This document shows, one piece after another, positions 9,240 through 19,439 of a stretch of DNA of 64,000 nucleotides. Origin of the DNA: Hermatobates lingyangjiaoensis (Eukaryota > Arthropoda > Insecta > Hemiptera > Hermatobatidae); contig JAPFBL010000362.1 in assembly GCA_026182355.1 (NCBI GenBank), positions 310,001-374,000 on the forward strand, read 5' to 3'. Below the pieces are notes generated by a model. It saw nothing but the letters and a program-made list of their open reading frames with translations. It had not been told where the DNA came from and ran no database searches. The position numbers and the translations under genes are program-made. How positions within the stretch are numbered: the first letter of the stretch is position 1; each line of letters begins with the position of its first letter.

Positions 9240-10120
9240 ATATAGAAAAAAAATCTGGAGTGGCCTACACTCTACTTTACTATAAGTAACTTAATGTCAA
9301 ATTTCTTGAGTATATAAAACATAACGTCTCATTTAAGCATAACGTAAACATCTAAATGGGATATAATTATTAGCCTTTCATTCCTGAGGTAGTACAGATA
9401 GTGATTGAAGGACATATCATTTTATAAGCTTATTTTTGTACATCACAAATAATTTATTATTTGCAAATAATTGAATTAGTATAACTACAGCAGTAATAAC
9501 ATTTTTGAAAAACCAAAGTGAACATTTCTTGAAACGATTTATTCTCCTACAAGAGAATGGCTTTCGTTCAAACAGCCAGTAGATTTCTTACTTTACTTGA
9601 CATCCTTCTACATTGAATATTAAAGTAAAATTTTTAAATTTAAAACAGGAAAATACCCTTTTTTTCTCTGAAAAACATCTTAAACTGCGAAGAAAATGTT
9701 GTTTTAAGGTGATTTGTTAATTAAAGATGTACGATAATTACATTTATTTATCTCTAAACGAAAGATTCAGATTATGAATTATCATTTACATTTTTGGTCT
9801 TTTATAGAATTATCATACTGGGAATTTTAATCTTTAAAATAATAATAAGAATTAGCTTTTTAGTATTTAATAACATCATTTTCCTTCCCCTTTGTCAACT
9901 AACATATATACGATTTTTTTCTGAGTGAGTGTTATCATTTTCCTGCACAATATTATTCCTCTTACATCTCATATAATTCAATAAACAATTTAAACTGTTC
10001 CTTAAGAAAATCAGTTTTATCTCAGTGGATTCGCTCAAAAAATTTCTAAGTCAATGTAAACAATGTAAAAAAATACAAAAAATTTGACAAGTATAGCAGG
10101 TGATCTCTTAGTCTAGGGTA
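9240..10120. other. Intron DNA without recognised features
   Basis: AT-rich, no ribozyme core, no terminal repeats and no protein-like frame seen. Confidence 0.4.
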
Positions 10121-10599
10121 AACAAAGAGTTTTTATATCGTTATTGCTCTTTCCCGTAATTGAAACTTCATGATTTTTTTTTATGAATTGCTAATTTTTT
10201 GTTCCATTTTTGGTCAAATTTTCATTATTTTTTAATCAGCCGTTTAGCGTCAAAAAAACATTTTCTGAAAACAGTTATCGGACTGTAACGCCCCATTAGT
10301 GAATGTAATTTTGAAAAAAAATATCTCAACTCATTCTACACATAATGTTCTATTTATAGGCATAGTTTCATTATTGTCCGTCAAACAGTATGGCTTGTAT
10401 CGCTCTCACATGGTTTGAGATTGAATTATAAGTCAAAATTTTTACATTTTATTGAAAAAAAAATATATCCTGTTGTTTTAAAATTCTGAATATATTTTTC
10501 GTTTGTTCCATTTGTAACCTCAAATATAATGTCAAAATTTCAAAACTCTAGGGTTATCAGTTTAGGAGAAATAAATGTTTTAAAAAAAACGGTTTTTGG

Positions 10600-10920
10600 C
10601 AAAAAAAGTGACTTTCCCATCATGCATAATTCTTCCCAAACAATAGGGATCTTCGTCTTTATGAGGCCCATTTTTGTGTAAAATATCAACTTGATCCATC
10701 AAAGATTCTGGACCGTAGCGTGGTAACAAGCAATGCTAACACACGCACCCACCCACGCACCCACCACCCACCCACCCAACCCACCACCCACACACACACA
10801 GACATCATCGTAAAAAACGTCATAAAACGACTTCTGGGGCCTCAAAACATGTAATTCCGTCAAAATCTCGAGATCGAATTTTTTCACGATCACTATACTT
10901 TACTTATAGTAAAGTAAAAA
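10600..10920. repeat. Dispersed repeat (copy 1; copy 2 at 54640-54900)
   Basis: AATAGGG, TTTTTGTGTAAAATATCAA, GATCCATCAAA, ACAGACATCAT and CTCAAAACATGTAATTCCGT occur in the same order at 54640-54900. The middle holds a (CCCACGCA)n-like run of about 65 bases. The right end is a small palindrome, TACTTTACTTATAGTAAAGT. Confidence 0.6.
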
Positions 10921-10947
10921 TTGAACTAATTTGTATTTTTTTTACAG

Positions 10948-11157
10948 GAGTATGTCATGCATTGACATCAAAAGTGGTAAACATTTTCTGCAGCTTCAAA
11001 GGGAATACAACCAGCTGCGAGAGTCCAGTAGAGGTTGGAACAAAAGCAATTCTCAAATGCCGTAAAAACTACGTTTCAGAAGACTACGAAGTATCTAAGG
11101 TGATAACTTGCAAAGCGGATGGAGAATGGTCAGGGAATTTACCCAGTTGTATTCCAG
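10948..11157 (+). CDS. Exon 2: sushi-like six-cysteine module
   Basis: Acceptor ttttttacag, donor ccag|gtagaa, phase 1 to phase 1. The product runs VCHALTSKVVN to GNLPSCIP. Cysteine spacing is 11, 8, 13, 16 and 12, with GEWSGNLPSC as the sushi-type end. The pattern matches exons 4 and 5, so these are copies of one module type. The reading frame is intact. The exon lies directly after a dispersed repeat (about 10610-10920) that ends 20-30 bases before the acceptor. Confidence 0.85.
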
Positions 11158-11239
11158 GTAGAAAAGCAAAGTATTTAACGTTGTTGTTTACTGTGTACTT
11201 CAATTATTTTTCATGTTGACTGTAAAATCTTGTTATATA

Positions 11240-11600
11240 TATTAAAATGAAAATACTAAACAGTCCAAACCGGACAGATAAATAAGTGAAAAAGACAACA
11301 CGTACAAGAAACGAGAAATAACTTACTGGATCAATATTTCGAACTGAAGTTTGTCGTCAAGAAGAGAGTACAAGGGAAGAAGAAGAGGTACGTGCTTTCA
11401 GGTGTACCAGTGGAATGCAAACATTTGCAAAGAAAAGAAAGAAAACTGTTGCATTCTACTGGTACACCTGAACGCACGTACCTCTTCTTCTTCCCTTCTA
11501 CTCTCTTCCTGACGACGAACTTCAGTTCAAAATATTGATCCAGTAAGTTTTCTCGTTTCTTATATGTGTCTTTTTTTTATATATATATATATATATATAA
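11240..11600. mobile_element. AUAU-family palindrome with dead cores
   Basis: Left minus copy (tail motif near 11263, ribozyme-like 11332-11359 with TTGACGA core) and right plus copy (11509-11536). Heads meet at about 11430. Arms share GTACACCTGAACGCACGTAC-like sequence. The right core reads TTCAAAATATT, with A in place of the essential G12. Confidence 0.65.
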
Positions 11601-11725
11601 AATAAATGAAAAAGACAACACATACAAGAAACGAGAAAACTTACTGGATCAATATTTCAGTTGATTAAACATTTATCAACATCATGAGTTGATTTAAACA
11701 TCATTAATCAGTTGGTTTGTTGACT

Positions 11726-11760
11726 CTGACGAAGACCGCTTGTTACGGTTGAAAGATCTT
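11726..11760 (+). ncRNA. Hammerhead-like ribozyme, stem III AGAUCU
   Basis: CTGACGA, stem II GACCG/CGGTT, GAAA, AGATCT, H17 = T, AGTC pairing with GACT at 11722-11725. Confidence 0.7.
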
Positions 11761-11800
11761 AGTCTTGTTTTCCCATTTCTTATTGTGGTTTGATAATTGA
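11726..11800 (+). mobile_element. AGAUCU-family unit
   Basis: Plus-strand unit with a complete ribozyme (11726-11760) and the tail TTGTGGTTTGAT. It is cut at its tail before the TTTCAC hairpin. Confidence 0.65.
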
Positions 11801-12092
11801 TTCCATGGGCCCCCCGCCGCCCGTAGGACCGACTTATTTTAAGAGTTTCGGATCAAACTCCGGATCAAACTCCTACTGAATCTGCTCTGCTACAGGTAAG
11901 GTCAGTGTTCTTTTTTGCCACTGGTTCAAAGAACGTGTATATATATATATATATAAGCCAATGCAGCCTGCTTATATATCTGCATGAACCCACTAGGGGC
12001 AATTAAATTTTTGATAATTTCTTTTGATCCTAGTTCACAGTGTAGTAAGTGTGTGTCAATAGCTACGAATGGGAGCTGTTTCTGTGTTTAAG

Positions 12093-12341
12093 GTTCTCAA
12101 AAGCCGATTACTGTAATAACTTCACATATAACCAAGAAACCAGGATGTCTTTTAAATAAGGAAAACTCTGTTCTCGCTATCGATATAAGAAGTACAAGTA
12201 TAACATGGAATCCTGGCGAAGAAGTTACTCACTTTTCTCAAGTACTTTTTAAATGTTTTTCTGGTTATTCTATTTCTGGTGCTAAAACTTCGACCTGTTA
12301 CAAAGGAAAATGGATTCGTCCACTACCTCTGTGTACACCAG
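12093..12341 (+). CDS. Exon 3: sushi (CCP) module, four cysteines
   Basis: Acceptor gtgtttaag, donor ccag|gtaagt, phase 1 to phase 1. The product starts GSQKPITVITS and ends RPLPLCTP. It holds only four cysteines, including FKCFSGYSISG and CYKGKWIRPLPLC, which is the classic CCP pattern. It is preceded by a Ser/Thr-rich stretch. It lies between six-cysteine modules, so the gene alternates two related module types. The frame is open across the whole exon and codons join neatly to exons 2 and 4. Confidence 0.8.
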
Positions 12342-12532
12342 GTAAGTTATCAGAAAAAAATATCATTATCTCTATTATCCTTTATTTAAAAAGAAATTTT
12401 TCATCTGAAATTATTAAATTATTAAAATTTTGTATATCTTAATTTTATTAGTGTCAATTGGTTTTTGTAGATTGTAAAACGTTAAAACATTACAATGTAG
12501 ATTGTAAATGTTAAAAATGTTATTTCCTCGCG

Positions 12533-12600
12533 CCAGGTTAACTCAGTGGCAACATGCTCGCCTCTGGACATTTAGAGCCAGGGTTCAATACTCTTTGGTT
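12533..12600 (+). mobile_element. tRNA-like SINE head, fragment
   Basis: GGTTAACTCAGTGGCAACAT resembles an A box and CAGGGTTCAATACT a B box, about 45 bases apart. The same tRNA-like head, inverted, ends the SINEs at 32695, 36221 and 63688. Not a functional tRNA: the arms do not pair. Confidence 0.5.
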
Positions 12601-12654
12601 AACTTAATGCCATGGGTAGTTAAAGCATGTTCCTTGGCATTAAACTGCCCATGG

Positions 12655-13266
12655 CATTAAGTTAACCAAAGAAATGCTAATTAACAACACAAGGATCTTG
12701 CAACAGGAAAACAACCAAACAAGGTTACGCATAATTGAAGCATTATTTATTATAGAGAAACAACCTGTCTTGAACAACCAAGGTGAAGTGTTTAGTCGAA
12801 TTTTAAAATTATATGAAGGAAAGACGAAAAGCCAGGAAAGAAAATGTGATGAGATTGCCTGCCCTCTGTGATTTACACAAGGAACTCTACACTCGGTAAC
12901 CATTGCCTGTGTATAACCTCTCCTTGTCATCTAACCATTTCCAGTTATCACAAAAATTAGGACGTTAGAATTGTAATATGCAGTGTTGATTTAATTATAA
13001 ATGTTTTTGAGTTATATTTAGTTATGTATAGTTTAGTTAAGATTTTGTACAACTGTAATCCTTGATAATGGTCAGTGAGGACCGAAACATGTCGGACTAT
13101 GTAAATAAAAACTTTGGTCAACTAATCTATCTTGTACCACAAAACTGGAGAAAGTGTATTAGAGAAATCGAGAGATTCAGTAGAAAAGTTGTGAAATTAA
13201 AAATAGGCATACAATTTAACAAGACATGCATAAACGAAGGTCTGCTCCCGAAATATACGAATATAT
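12655..13266 (+). mobile_element. PLE 3' end: endonuclease C-terminus, ribozyme, tail ORF
   Basis: Frame 12674-12871 gives NQTRLRIIEALFIIEKQPVL and GEVFSRILKLYEG, matching the C-terminal part of the endonuclease at 22730-23044. A ribozyme-like motif with a decayed core is at 13061-13093. The tail ORF (13062-13268) gives YLVPQNWRKCIREIERFSRK and NEGLLPKYTNI, then reaches the TA where a mariner-like element is inserted. Upstream is a small palindrome (CTTAATGCCATGGG / CCCATGGCATTAAG, 12603-12663), probably the head junction. Confidence 0.7.
13061..13093 (+). ncRNA. Decayed hammerhead-like motif, stem III ACAUGU
   Basis: CTTGATAA replaces CTGANGA; stem II GGTC/GACC, GAAA, ACATGT and C follow intact, then GGAC. 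Probably inactive because of the core change. Confidence 0.5.
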
Positions 13267-13268
13267 AG

Positions 13269-13835
13269 CAGGGTGTCCATAAAGTCCGTGTGCACTTTAA
13301 AAAATTTATAACTTTATTTATATTTGCGATAGAAATAATCTGTAAAATGGATTTGAAAGAAGTAAATCTATATTTTTTAAGCTGTTATTGAAACTTTATT
13401 TAAGTTTCCACATGCCCTCCATCATTAGCAATACAAAGGGTAATACGATTTTGCAGTTCACGAAAAACATTTGCCAATTGATTTATAGTAATGCCTGAAA
13501 TCACATTAGTTATTCTAGCTTTCAAATCTTCTAATGAACTAGGTTTGGTTGCATACACAATTGTTTTCACATGTCCCCATAAAAAAAAATCTAATGGAGT
13601 CAAATCTGGCGAACGTGGAGGCCAATGAAATGGTCCACCCCTTCTGTCAAAAAAAAAGAAAATATTTTTTACTTATCTAAAAATTGTTACGAATTTTGTG
13701 GTGAAAAATTATTCAATAACTATACTTAAAACTAGATACATGAAACTTTATAACATTTTTTACAGATTATTTCTATCGCAAATATAAATAAAGTTATAAA
13801 TTTTTTAAAGTGCACACGGACTTTATGGACACCCT
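13269..13835. mobile_element. Tc1/mariner-type element, internally deleted
   Basis: Perfect inverted repeats of about 79 bases: CAGGGTGTCCATAAAGTCCG at the left (13269-13347) and its reverse complement at the right (13757-13835), with TA after the right end. The minus-strand frame 13400-13603 encodes a mariner-type transposase C-terminal piece: TPLDFFLWGHVKTIVYATKP and DLKARI. At 567 bases it is far shorter than an autonomous element (about 1.3 kb), so it is a deletion derivative. It sits in the TA-rich end of a PLE tail. Confidence 0.8.
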
Positions 13836-13919
13836 GTACATATATAAATATATAATATATATTTGATATTTGAATCGCAAAGAAATAAGATATATTAATA
13901 TGTTAATGTAATCTTTCAG

Positions 13920-14177
13920 ATGTTCAAACTTCAACTGAGGGTAAAGATGGGGAAGTTTCAATAGAATCAATGCACTCGTGCAGTCTACCATCTAATCAGC
14001 AGGTCGCCATGTTTACTTGTACTGAGGAGGAAAAACCTTGTTCTACTGATTCTTTAGGAAAATTCAAAGAAGGAACAATTGTCAACTTAAAGTGTGCCTC
14101 TGGCTACACTGCGTCAGGTGTTGTGAAAAGCCTTTGTGTCCACGGAGACTGGTATCCTCACATGGGAACTTGCCTTC
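13920..14177 (+). CDS. Exon 4: sushi-like six-cysteine module
   Basis: Acceptor taatctttcag, donor cttc|gtaagt, phase 1 to phase 1. The product starts DVQTSTEGKDGEVS, a short acidic linker, then HSCSLPSNQQ to YPHMGTCL. Cysteine spacing is 12, 6, 17, 13 and 11, with a terminal GDWYPHMGTC. The exon begins 84 bases after the right inverted repeat of a mariner-like element (13269-13835). Frame intact. Confidence 0.85.
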
Positions 14178-14199
14178 GTAAGTACGCCTAAACATTCGT

Positions 14200-14990
14200 A
14201 TTTCAATAATACTATATCTAAAATGTACCTCTGTCTACATGAAACTTGACCATATGGTGCCCTCAAATTAAAATAATAGAAATAAAATTAAAGTTTTCAG
14301 GACTCGATCAGTTCTTCAGTTAAACGAGAAGTACCGACTTCTGATAGACATTAATTTTGTTTGTATTTCACAGTCCATATTTTTGTCAGTCTTTATATTT
14401 TTTGGATAATAATTAATTTGGACTGGTGTGTTTAGTGAATCAATCATTATTATTTTAGTCACAATGAAATTTTTACATATACAATTTTTTATTTCCCAAA
14501 CTATATTCACGTTGAGTTATCATTTTTTTACCAAGGAACGCAACATCAAAACAAAATCTTGTGCTACTGATTTTTCATTACCTCCTATCATAGGGGAAGG
14601 TGTTCATCGTTTAATGGTTTTAAGGTATATCCCAGGTCTAAACATTAGTTAATAGAATGGTCTCATACATCGTTACTTACACTTCAAGCTTAGCGCAGAG
14701 CGAGTTTTACATGTTAGACTGTCTCTAAAGTAGTTTCTGCGCAAGAGATCTACAAGAAATGACGAATGAAGGAAGTAGTTGAAAACTGGTTTTGACCTCA
14801 GATGGCAAACGCTTATGACTTCGGTCTACAACAGCTGGTTAAAAAATGGAAAAAAATATTTAAACAAAAATGGGACTAATACAAAAAAAAAGCAGCAGTA
14901 ATGCAAGATAGAGGGAATTAAATAAAAGATTTTTTAAAAAAATTTTGAAATTTATTTTTTATTACGATTGCATGAAAAGAACGCCTAGAA
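14200..14990. other. Intron DNA without recognised features
   Basis: Apart from short purine runs, no terminal repeat, ribozyme core or protein-like frame was recognised between exon 4 and the palindrome at 14995. Confidence 0.4.
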
Positions 14991-15009
14991 ACAACATAAA
15001 ACTCTGTTC

Positions 15010-15034
15010 AATATTTCGACCTTGTCGTCATCAG
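15010..15034 (-). ncRNA. Hammerhead-like ribozyme, stem III AUAU
   Basis: CTGATGA, stem II GAC/GTC, GAAA, ATAT, H17 = T. Very short stem II loop (AAG). Confidence 0.65.
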
Positions 15035-15161
15035 GAGAAGAAGAAAGAAGAGGAAGAGTTCTGCTCGGCTAGCAAACAGCAATTCGAGTTGTTATGAGTT
15101 ACTGTTCTGAATTGCTGTTTGCTAGCCAAGAAGAACTACTTTTCTTCTTCTTCTCCTTCTC

Positions 15162-15186
15162 CTGATGACGGCGAGGTTGAAATATT
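15162..15186 (+). ncRNA. Hammerhead-like ribozyme, stem III AUAU
   Basis: Mirror of 15010-15034, stem II weakened (GGC/GTT), GAAA, ATAT, H17 = T, then GAAG. Confidence 0.6.
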
Positions 15187-15414
15187 GAAGTGAGTCGTGT
15201 GTTTCTACGTGTTCTGTTCTTGTAATCTTTTGATATGTTGCCCTAACGGACTGTTTCATGTTTTGATGTATTTTTTATAAATTTTAAGAACCTACTTTAC
15301 GATAACCCTCAAATATGTAAACAATGTTTGTGACAAATTACGAAAATAGCAATCAAATCGCATTTATTAAGTGAACTAAAACATTCTAACGTAGTGCAAT
15401 CAGTTATTATGTAG

Positions 15415-15560
15415 TATTTACTCATTTTAGGGGAAAAAGCTAATGAAATGGTCTCCACATATAAACATTTAGTGGTATAAACAACGCGTTTCGAACACTA
15501 CGTGTACGAAACGCGTTGTTTATACCATTTAATTTTTATATGTAAAGACCATTTCATTAG
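15415..15560. mobile_element. ACGCGU-family unit, inverted halves fused in stem II
   Basis: ACAACGCGTTTCGAACAC and GTGTACGAAACGCGTTGT face each other with almost no spacer. Both CTGANGA core halves are gone. Flanks AAAGCTAATGAAATGGTCT and its complement form the tails. Confidence 0.65.
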
Positions 15561-15742
15561 CTTTTTACCCTACAATGAACTAAAACATTACCAGTGGAAT
15601 TGATATTTTGGAAATGTCATTACGTGTACGAAACGCGTTGTTTATACCATTTAATTTTTATATGTAAAGACCATTTCATTAGCTTTTTACCCTACAATGA
15701 ACTAAAACATTACCAGTGGAATTGATATTTTGGAAATGTCAT
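15499..15742 (+). repeat. Tandem duplication of 122 bases
   Basis: 15499-15620 and 15621-15742 are nearly identical; both begin TACGTGTACGAAACGCGTTG and end GGAAATGTCAT. The duplicated block contains one half of the ACGCGU ribozyme unit plus unique flank. Confidence 0.85.
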
Positions 15743-16232
15743 TTATCTTCATGACAGTTGGAGAAAATAAATTTCTTTTAATTTATCATTTTGTATTTTC
15801 ACCTCCTCCAGTTGAAATCAGGAACTATAGCTTAAATTCTTGATTAGCGTATGTGATTTGTCTATTTTTATTAGTTTTTGCGATATAATTATCTATTAAA
15901 ACTTTAGTCAATATTTACCTTTACCTGTCATCTAGATTCTTTTTCAAAGTTCTCATTTGTTTTTTTTTTCAACTTATTTTGAACAATAAAAAGTTTCGTC
16001 TAATGTTTCATAAATCTTTATGTTCTATAACTAATATTTTATCTCATATTACAGGCAGTTATATTGTTAGATAGAAGAACCTCATTTTGTCTATGTTTCA
16101 TTAAAACTTGTTTACTTTTAGTCCGAACACTTTGTTTATAGTTTCTGCCATTGTTGTGATAATATTGTCAGGGGTTATTCTTTTGGTCAGGTGATTTGAT
16201 TGCTATTGTTCAGGGGTATTTTTTTTTTGCAG

Positions 16233-16449
16233 AGAATTGCAAACCAGTGAAGAAACACTTTACAGACATGGAATGTATTTTCAACAACTATGGGAATACC
16301 TTGCTCCGAAGTGTCTTTCCGTCCTGGTACAAAAGTGATCGCTACCTGTAAACCATTCTACACCAATGCCTATGAGTCTTTTAGAGAAAGCCGGCTGACC
16401 TGTCTTGAGAACGGTACATGGTCAGAGGAGCCTCTTCAATGCCGGCCAG
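16233..16449 (+). CDS. Exon 5: sushi-like six-cysteine module with a frameshift
   Basis: Acceptor tttttttgcag and donor ccag|gtagat are both good and give phase 1 to phase 1. From the acceptor the frame reads NCKPVKKHFTDMECIFNNYG and would then stop at a TAA near 16350. The frame that reaches the donor reads PCSEVSFRPGTKVIATC to PLQCRPG. The two halves fit one six-cysteine module (spacing 11, 8, 14, 17, 12) if one base is lost near 16296-16303. No alternative AG in the exon restores the frame. This is either a base error in the assembly or a real inactivating mutation; all other exons are intact, which favours an error or a young allele. Confidence 0.7.
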
Positions 16450-17055
16450 GTAGATTATTTTATTTTATTTTCCATGAAGAAACATTGAACAATGTACATT
16501 TTTTCAGCCTCATCTTTTATAGAAACCTCATCACAGCGAAGCACAGTTGTATAACCTATAAACGAGATGATATCATCACCTAGTTTTCTTTTTTTTTATT
16601 TCCAACTCTAATAAGACGTATAATATGAAGTTTTAACAGTGTCTACAGATTCTTTTTAGGACCTATGTTTCATCACTATGGAAGAGAGGAACACAAATAT
16701 TGTGTATACGACGGTTTTGTACTCCTATGTCTCATTTTAATGCATCCGAATAATAACTTTTATATAGGCACGTAGGTAAATGATACTGTCCTACCTTGTG
16801 TACGAGAGTAGGAGTTGCTTGACCGTTTTTCAAATGATGATTGTGGAATCAAAAGAACATCGCTGCAACGGTTGAAAAATGACAAAAGTTTACTTCTTAT
16901 GAGGTAAAGAATTCAGAAGCTGGAGGTTGAACCATTGCTATTAATTACATTGGTAAGTCGATAAAGGTAAGCACTTTTATGTAACAAAACATTTCAAACG
17001 CTAGATAATAAGGGTTGTACTGTTGCTATCTGTGGCTGGATAGATAGTTTGTTAG
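16450..17055. other. Intron DNA without recognised features
   Basis: No element ends or coding frames recognised. The motif GATAATAAGG-TTGTACTGTTGC at about 17005-17030 recurs at 18710-18740 before the second CAT-rich tract. Confidence 0.4.
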
Positions 17056-17062
17056 CCTCTTC

Positions 17063-17250
17063 TATATCATCATCATCATCATCATCATCATCAGTGTGAA
17101 TCGTCGTCGTCGTCATCCACCCATGATAAACATCATATTCATCATCATTTTCATCATCTACTCATAAAACCATCATATTCATCATTCCACCACCATAATC
17201 ATCACCACTACAATAATATCCATCATCATCATCACCACAACCATTTTCAT
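17063..17250 (+). repeat. (CAT)n-rich tract
   Basis: Imperfect CAT/TCA trinucleotide repeats with GTC and ACC variants. Preceded by CTGTTGCTATCTGTGGCTGG, which also precedes the tract at 18780, so both tracts are copies of one repeat locus. Confidence 0.75.
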
Positions 17251-17637
17251 CATGGTAATTTTATTTCTTTAGCTTTCTGTGAATCATAGAGTCTCAATCA
17301 GTGTTTACTATCCGATTCTATTTGATAATATTGCTTTAATATTCTAAAATTATTTTTTCAGGTTTTAAAAGAGGTGTTACATGGTTTGATGCCACTAATA
17401 TAGAGCTTTGATGTGTGTACATTATGTTTATGGGTTTTTTTAAAATAGAAAAATGTTTTTAGGCAATTATTATAAAAGGACTATATTATATTACTTAAAG
17501 CGGTTATTAAGTAAGATTTACAATACAGGAAACATGATAATCTCTAAATAAATGAATAAATGACGCGCTCTGTAAACATACAGGTAAGCAAAACTGTAAA
17601 TTAATTGTTTATTGAAAGGCGATATTTGTTTTTGCAG
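17246..17637. other. Intron DNA without recognised features
   Basis: No feature seen up to the exon 6 acceptor. Confidence 0.35.
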
Positions 17638-17820
17638 TGTGCGGTATTGTGACAGGGACTAGTAAGCCTTTATCAGCATATGGTCAGAAGACAGAAATAA
17701 GAAAACACCCTTGGCACGCGGCCATCTTTAAGAAAAGCGAACAAGATTCTTGTGACGGAGAAGAGTGTTTTGATTTCACTTGTGGAGCCACCATCATTTC
17801 TCCTTATCTTCTTCTTACAG
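17638..17820 (+). CDS. Exon 6: start of the serine protease domain
   Basis: Acceptor gtttttgcag, donor ttacag|gtgata, phase 1 to phase 1. The product begins VCGIVTGTSKPLSAYG, continues RKHPWHAAIF, and ends CGATIISPYLLLT. The CG near the start is the usual light-chain cysteine (partner of Cys122). No Arg or Lys precedes the expected new N terminus; the bond near KPL-SAYG would not suit a trypsin-like activator, as in insect ModSP proteins that are thought to self-activate. An extra pair, SCDGEEC, lies before Cys42. The exon stops exactly before the codons of the active-site His. Confidence 0.85.
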
Positions 17821-17929
17821 GTGATAATAAGAATTTTATCTTTATCTAAATCTATTAATCAGTTTTACATCAATTTGATTTGTGGTCGAGCAATAGCTAA
17901 CTTTAATCTAATCAATTAAATATACATGC

Positions 17930-18192
17930 TGAGGTAAAAATGGATAAACAAACAAAAATCTCCACACAAATGAAGTTTTATTCAACAACAACAACGCGTT
18001 TTTAACAACACTTTGTGTTCATCAAAGTTGAACCAAGTTGAACCAAAGTTTAAGGTGGTCCAACTGGACCCACCCTTCACAGCACATCCTTGGTGTCTTC
18101 CTGATGATGAACACAAAGTGTTCGAAACGAGTTGTTAAATAAAACTTCATTTGTGTGGAGACTTTTGTTTGTTTATCTATTTTACCTCAGAA
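17930..18192. mobile_element. ACGCGU-family ribozyme palindrome
   Basis: Tails share TGAGGTAAAATGGATAAAC and AAAGTCTCCACACAAATGA at both ends. Left core is decayed (TTTGATGA); right ribozyme is at 18101-18133. Further copies of the same tail at 30360-30560 and 40500-40910. Confidence 0.7.
18101..18133 (+). ncRNA. Hammerhead-like ribozyme, stem III ACGCGU type
   Basis: CTGATGA, stem II GAACAC/GTGTTC (six pairs), GAAA, ACGAGT (one change from ACGCGT), H17 = T. Confidence 0.6.
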
Positions 18193-18215
18193 TAAGTAAA
18201 TACCACACAATTGTG

Positions 18216-18637
18216 GATTGCACAATTACCCCGCAGGCCACATCCGGCCCTTTGGTCATTTGAATCCGACCCACCGAAGGTTGGTACATGATTTAGGTTT
18301 GATGTAAATGATTGTATTCATTTTATTTTGACTCGCAATGAAGTGCATTTCAACATCAGGTGGTGCAGTATCACACTTTCAGCTTTCGTTCTTCTTTTGC
18401 TGGTCAGATTATTTAATTGTGATAAATACTAACAAAAAACCGAAAGATCCTAGATGGGTGATGAATATCTCAGATCTGTTCTGAGAATTGCCCCAGACTT
18501 TCAATGACTTTTTTGTTTTTGTATAATACCTACTGTTAACTAATGCTGCTTTTTATATTGTATCTTGCGCTGAACTGGCAGACCTGTTAATTTTAAAGTC
18601 AATGTGGCCCACGAGTCAAAATAATTGCCCACCCCTG
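18216..18637. mobile_element. hAT-like non-autonomous element, left end damaged
   Basis: The right end read inward is CAGGGGTGGGCAATTATTTT then GTGGGCCACATTGAC, a classic hAT end. The left end begins with the subterminal GCAGGCCACATCCGGCCC but the terminal CAGGGG is missing. No target duplication can be named. Confidence 0.55.
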
Positions 18638-18779
18638 ATGTATACCGTCAACTTGTTTAAATAAACCGTGTCTTATAGGAGAAATCTGGATTGAATTCTA
18701 TTCATAAAGTTTGATAATAAGGATTGTACTGTTGCTATCTGTAGCTGGGTAGGTAGATTAGATCAGCTTCTTATATAAC

Positions 18780-19029
18780 TTCATCATCATCATCATCATC
18801 ATCATCACCACCACCAGCACCACCACCATTATCACCCCATCACCACCACCACCATCTTCATCAGCGGCAGCAACCTAATAATAATCATTCATCATCATTC
18901 ATCATCATCATCACCACCACCACCACCACCACCACCACCACCACCATTATCACCCCATCACCACCACCACCATCTTCATCAGCGGCAACATAATAATAAT
19001 AATCATTCATCATCATTCATCATTCATCA

Positions 19030-19066
<37 letters not shown>

Positions 19067-19175
19067 CCACCACCACAACCGCAACCACCACCACCACCAC
19101 CATTATCACCCCATCACCACCACCACCATCTTCATCAGCTGCAGCAACATAATAATAATCATCATTCATCACCTA
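18780..19175 (+). repeat. (CAT/CAC)n tract with internal duplications
   Basis: The block ACCACCATTATCACCCCATC followed by ACCATCTTCATCAGCGGCA occurs three times (about 18820, 18945, 19100), so the tract grew by duplication of a unit of roughly 130-150 bases as well as by slippage. Confidence 0.75.
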
Positions 19176-19439
19176 TCCATACTAATAATTATAATGTTAA
19201 CAATCGTATATCAGTCAAATCTGATACCAATAAGGTCTTGGAATCCCATTACATCTATCTATTCTTTTCACAGTCATTGGAGTAAGACGTTTTAGGGGAT
19301 AAAACAGTAAAGTCATCAAATATTGTCCAATGATCTTCCTTTATGAGTTCTGGACCTTCCTTATTTTTATTAGAAAATAGCTTGTACTGAGGTGGAATAA
19401 TGTTTATGTTTGTACAGTGTTCAATGTAGAATAGGAAAC

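Larger units (their letters stand above)
14995..15245. mobile_element. AUAU-family ribozyme palindrome
   Basis: Heads meet at about 15090 (GAATTGCTGTTTGCTAGCCA and its complement). Left ribozyme 15010-15034 (minus), right 15162-15186 (plus). The right tail has CTAACGGACTGTTTCATG. Confidence 0.75.

Noticed and set aside
16266..16449. Alternative acceptor within exon 5 that would avoid the frameshift
   Set aside because: All AG sites between 16231 and 16266 were tested; none gives phase 1 in the frame that leads to the donor, and the conserved first two cysteines would be lost.
18780..19175. His-rich coding repeat from (CAT)n
   Set aside because: Stops interrupt all frames, no splice context, and it duplicates the simple tract at 17063-17250.
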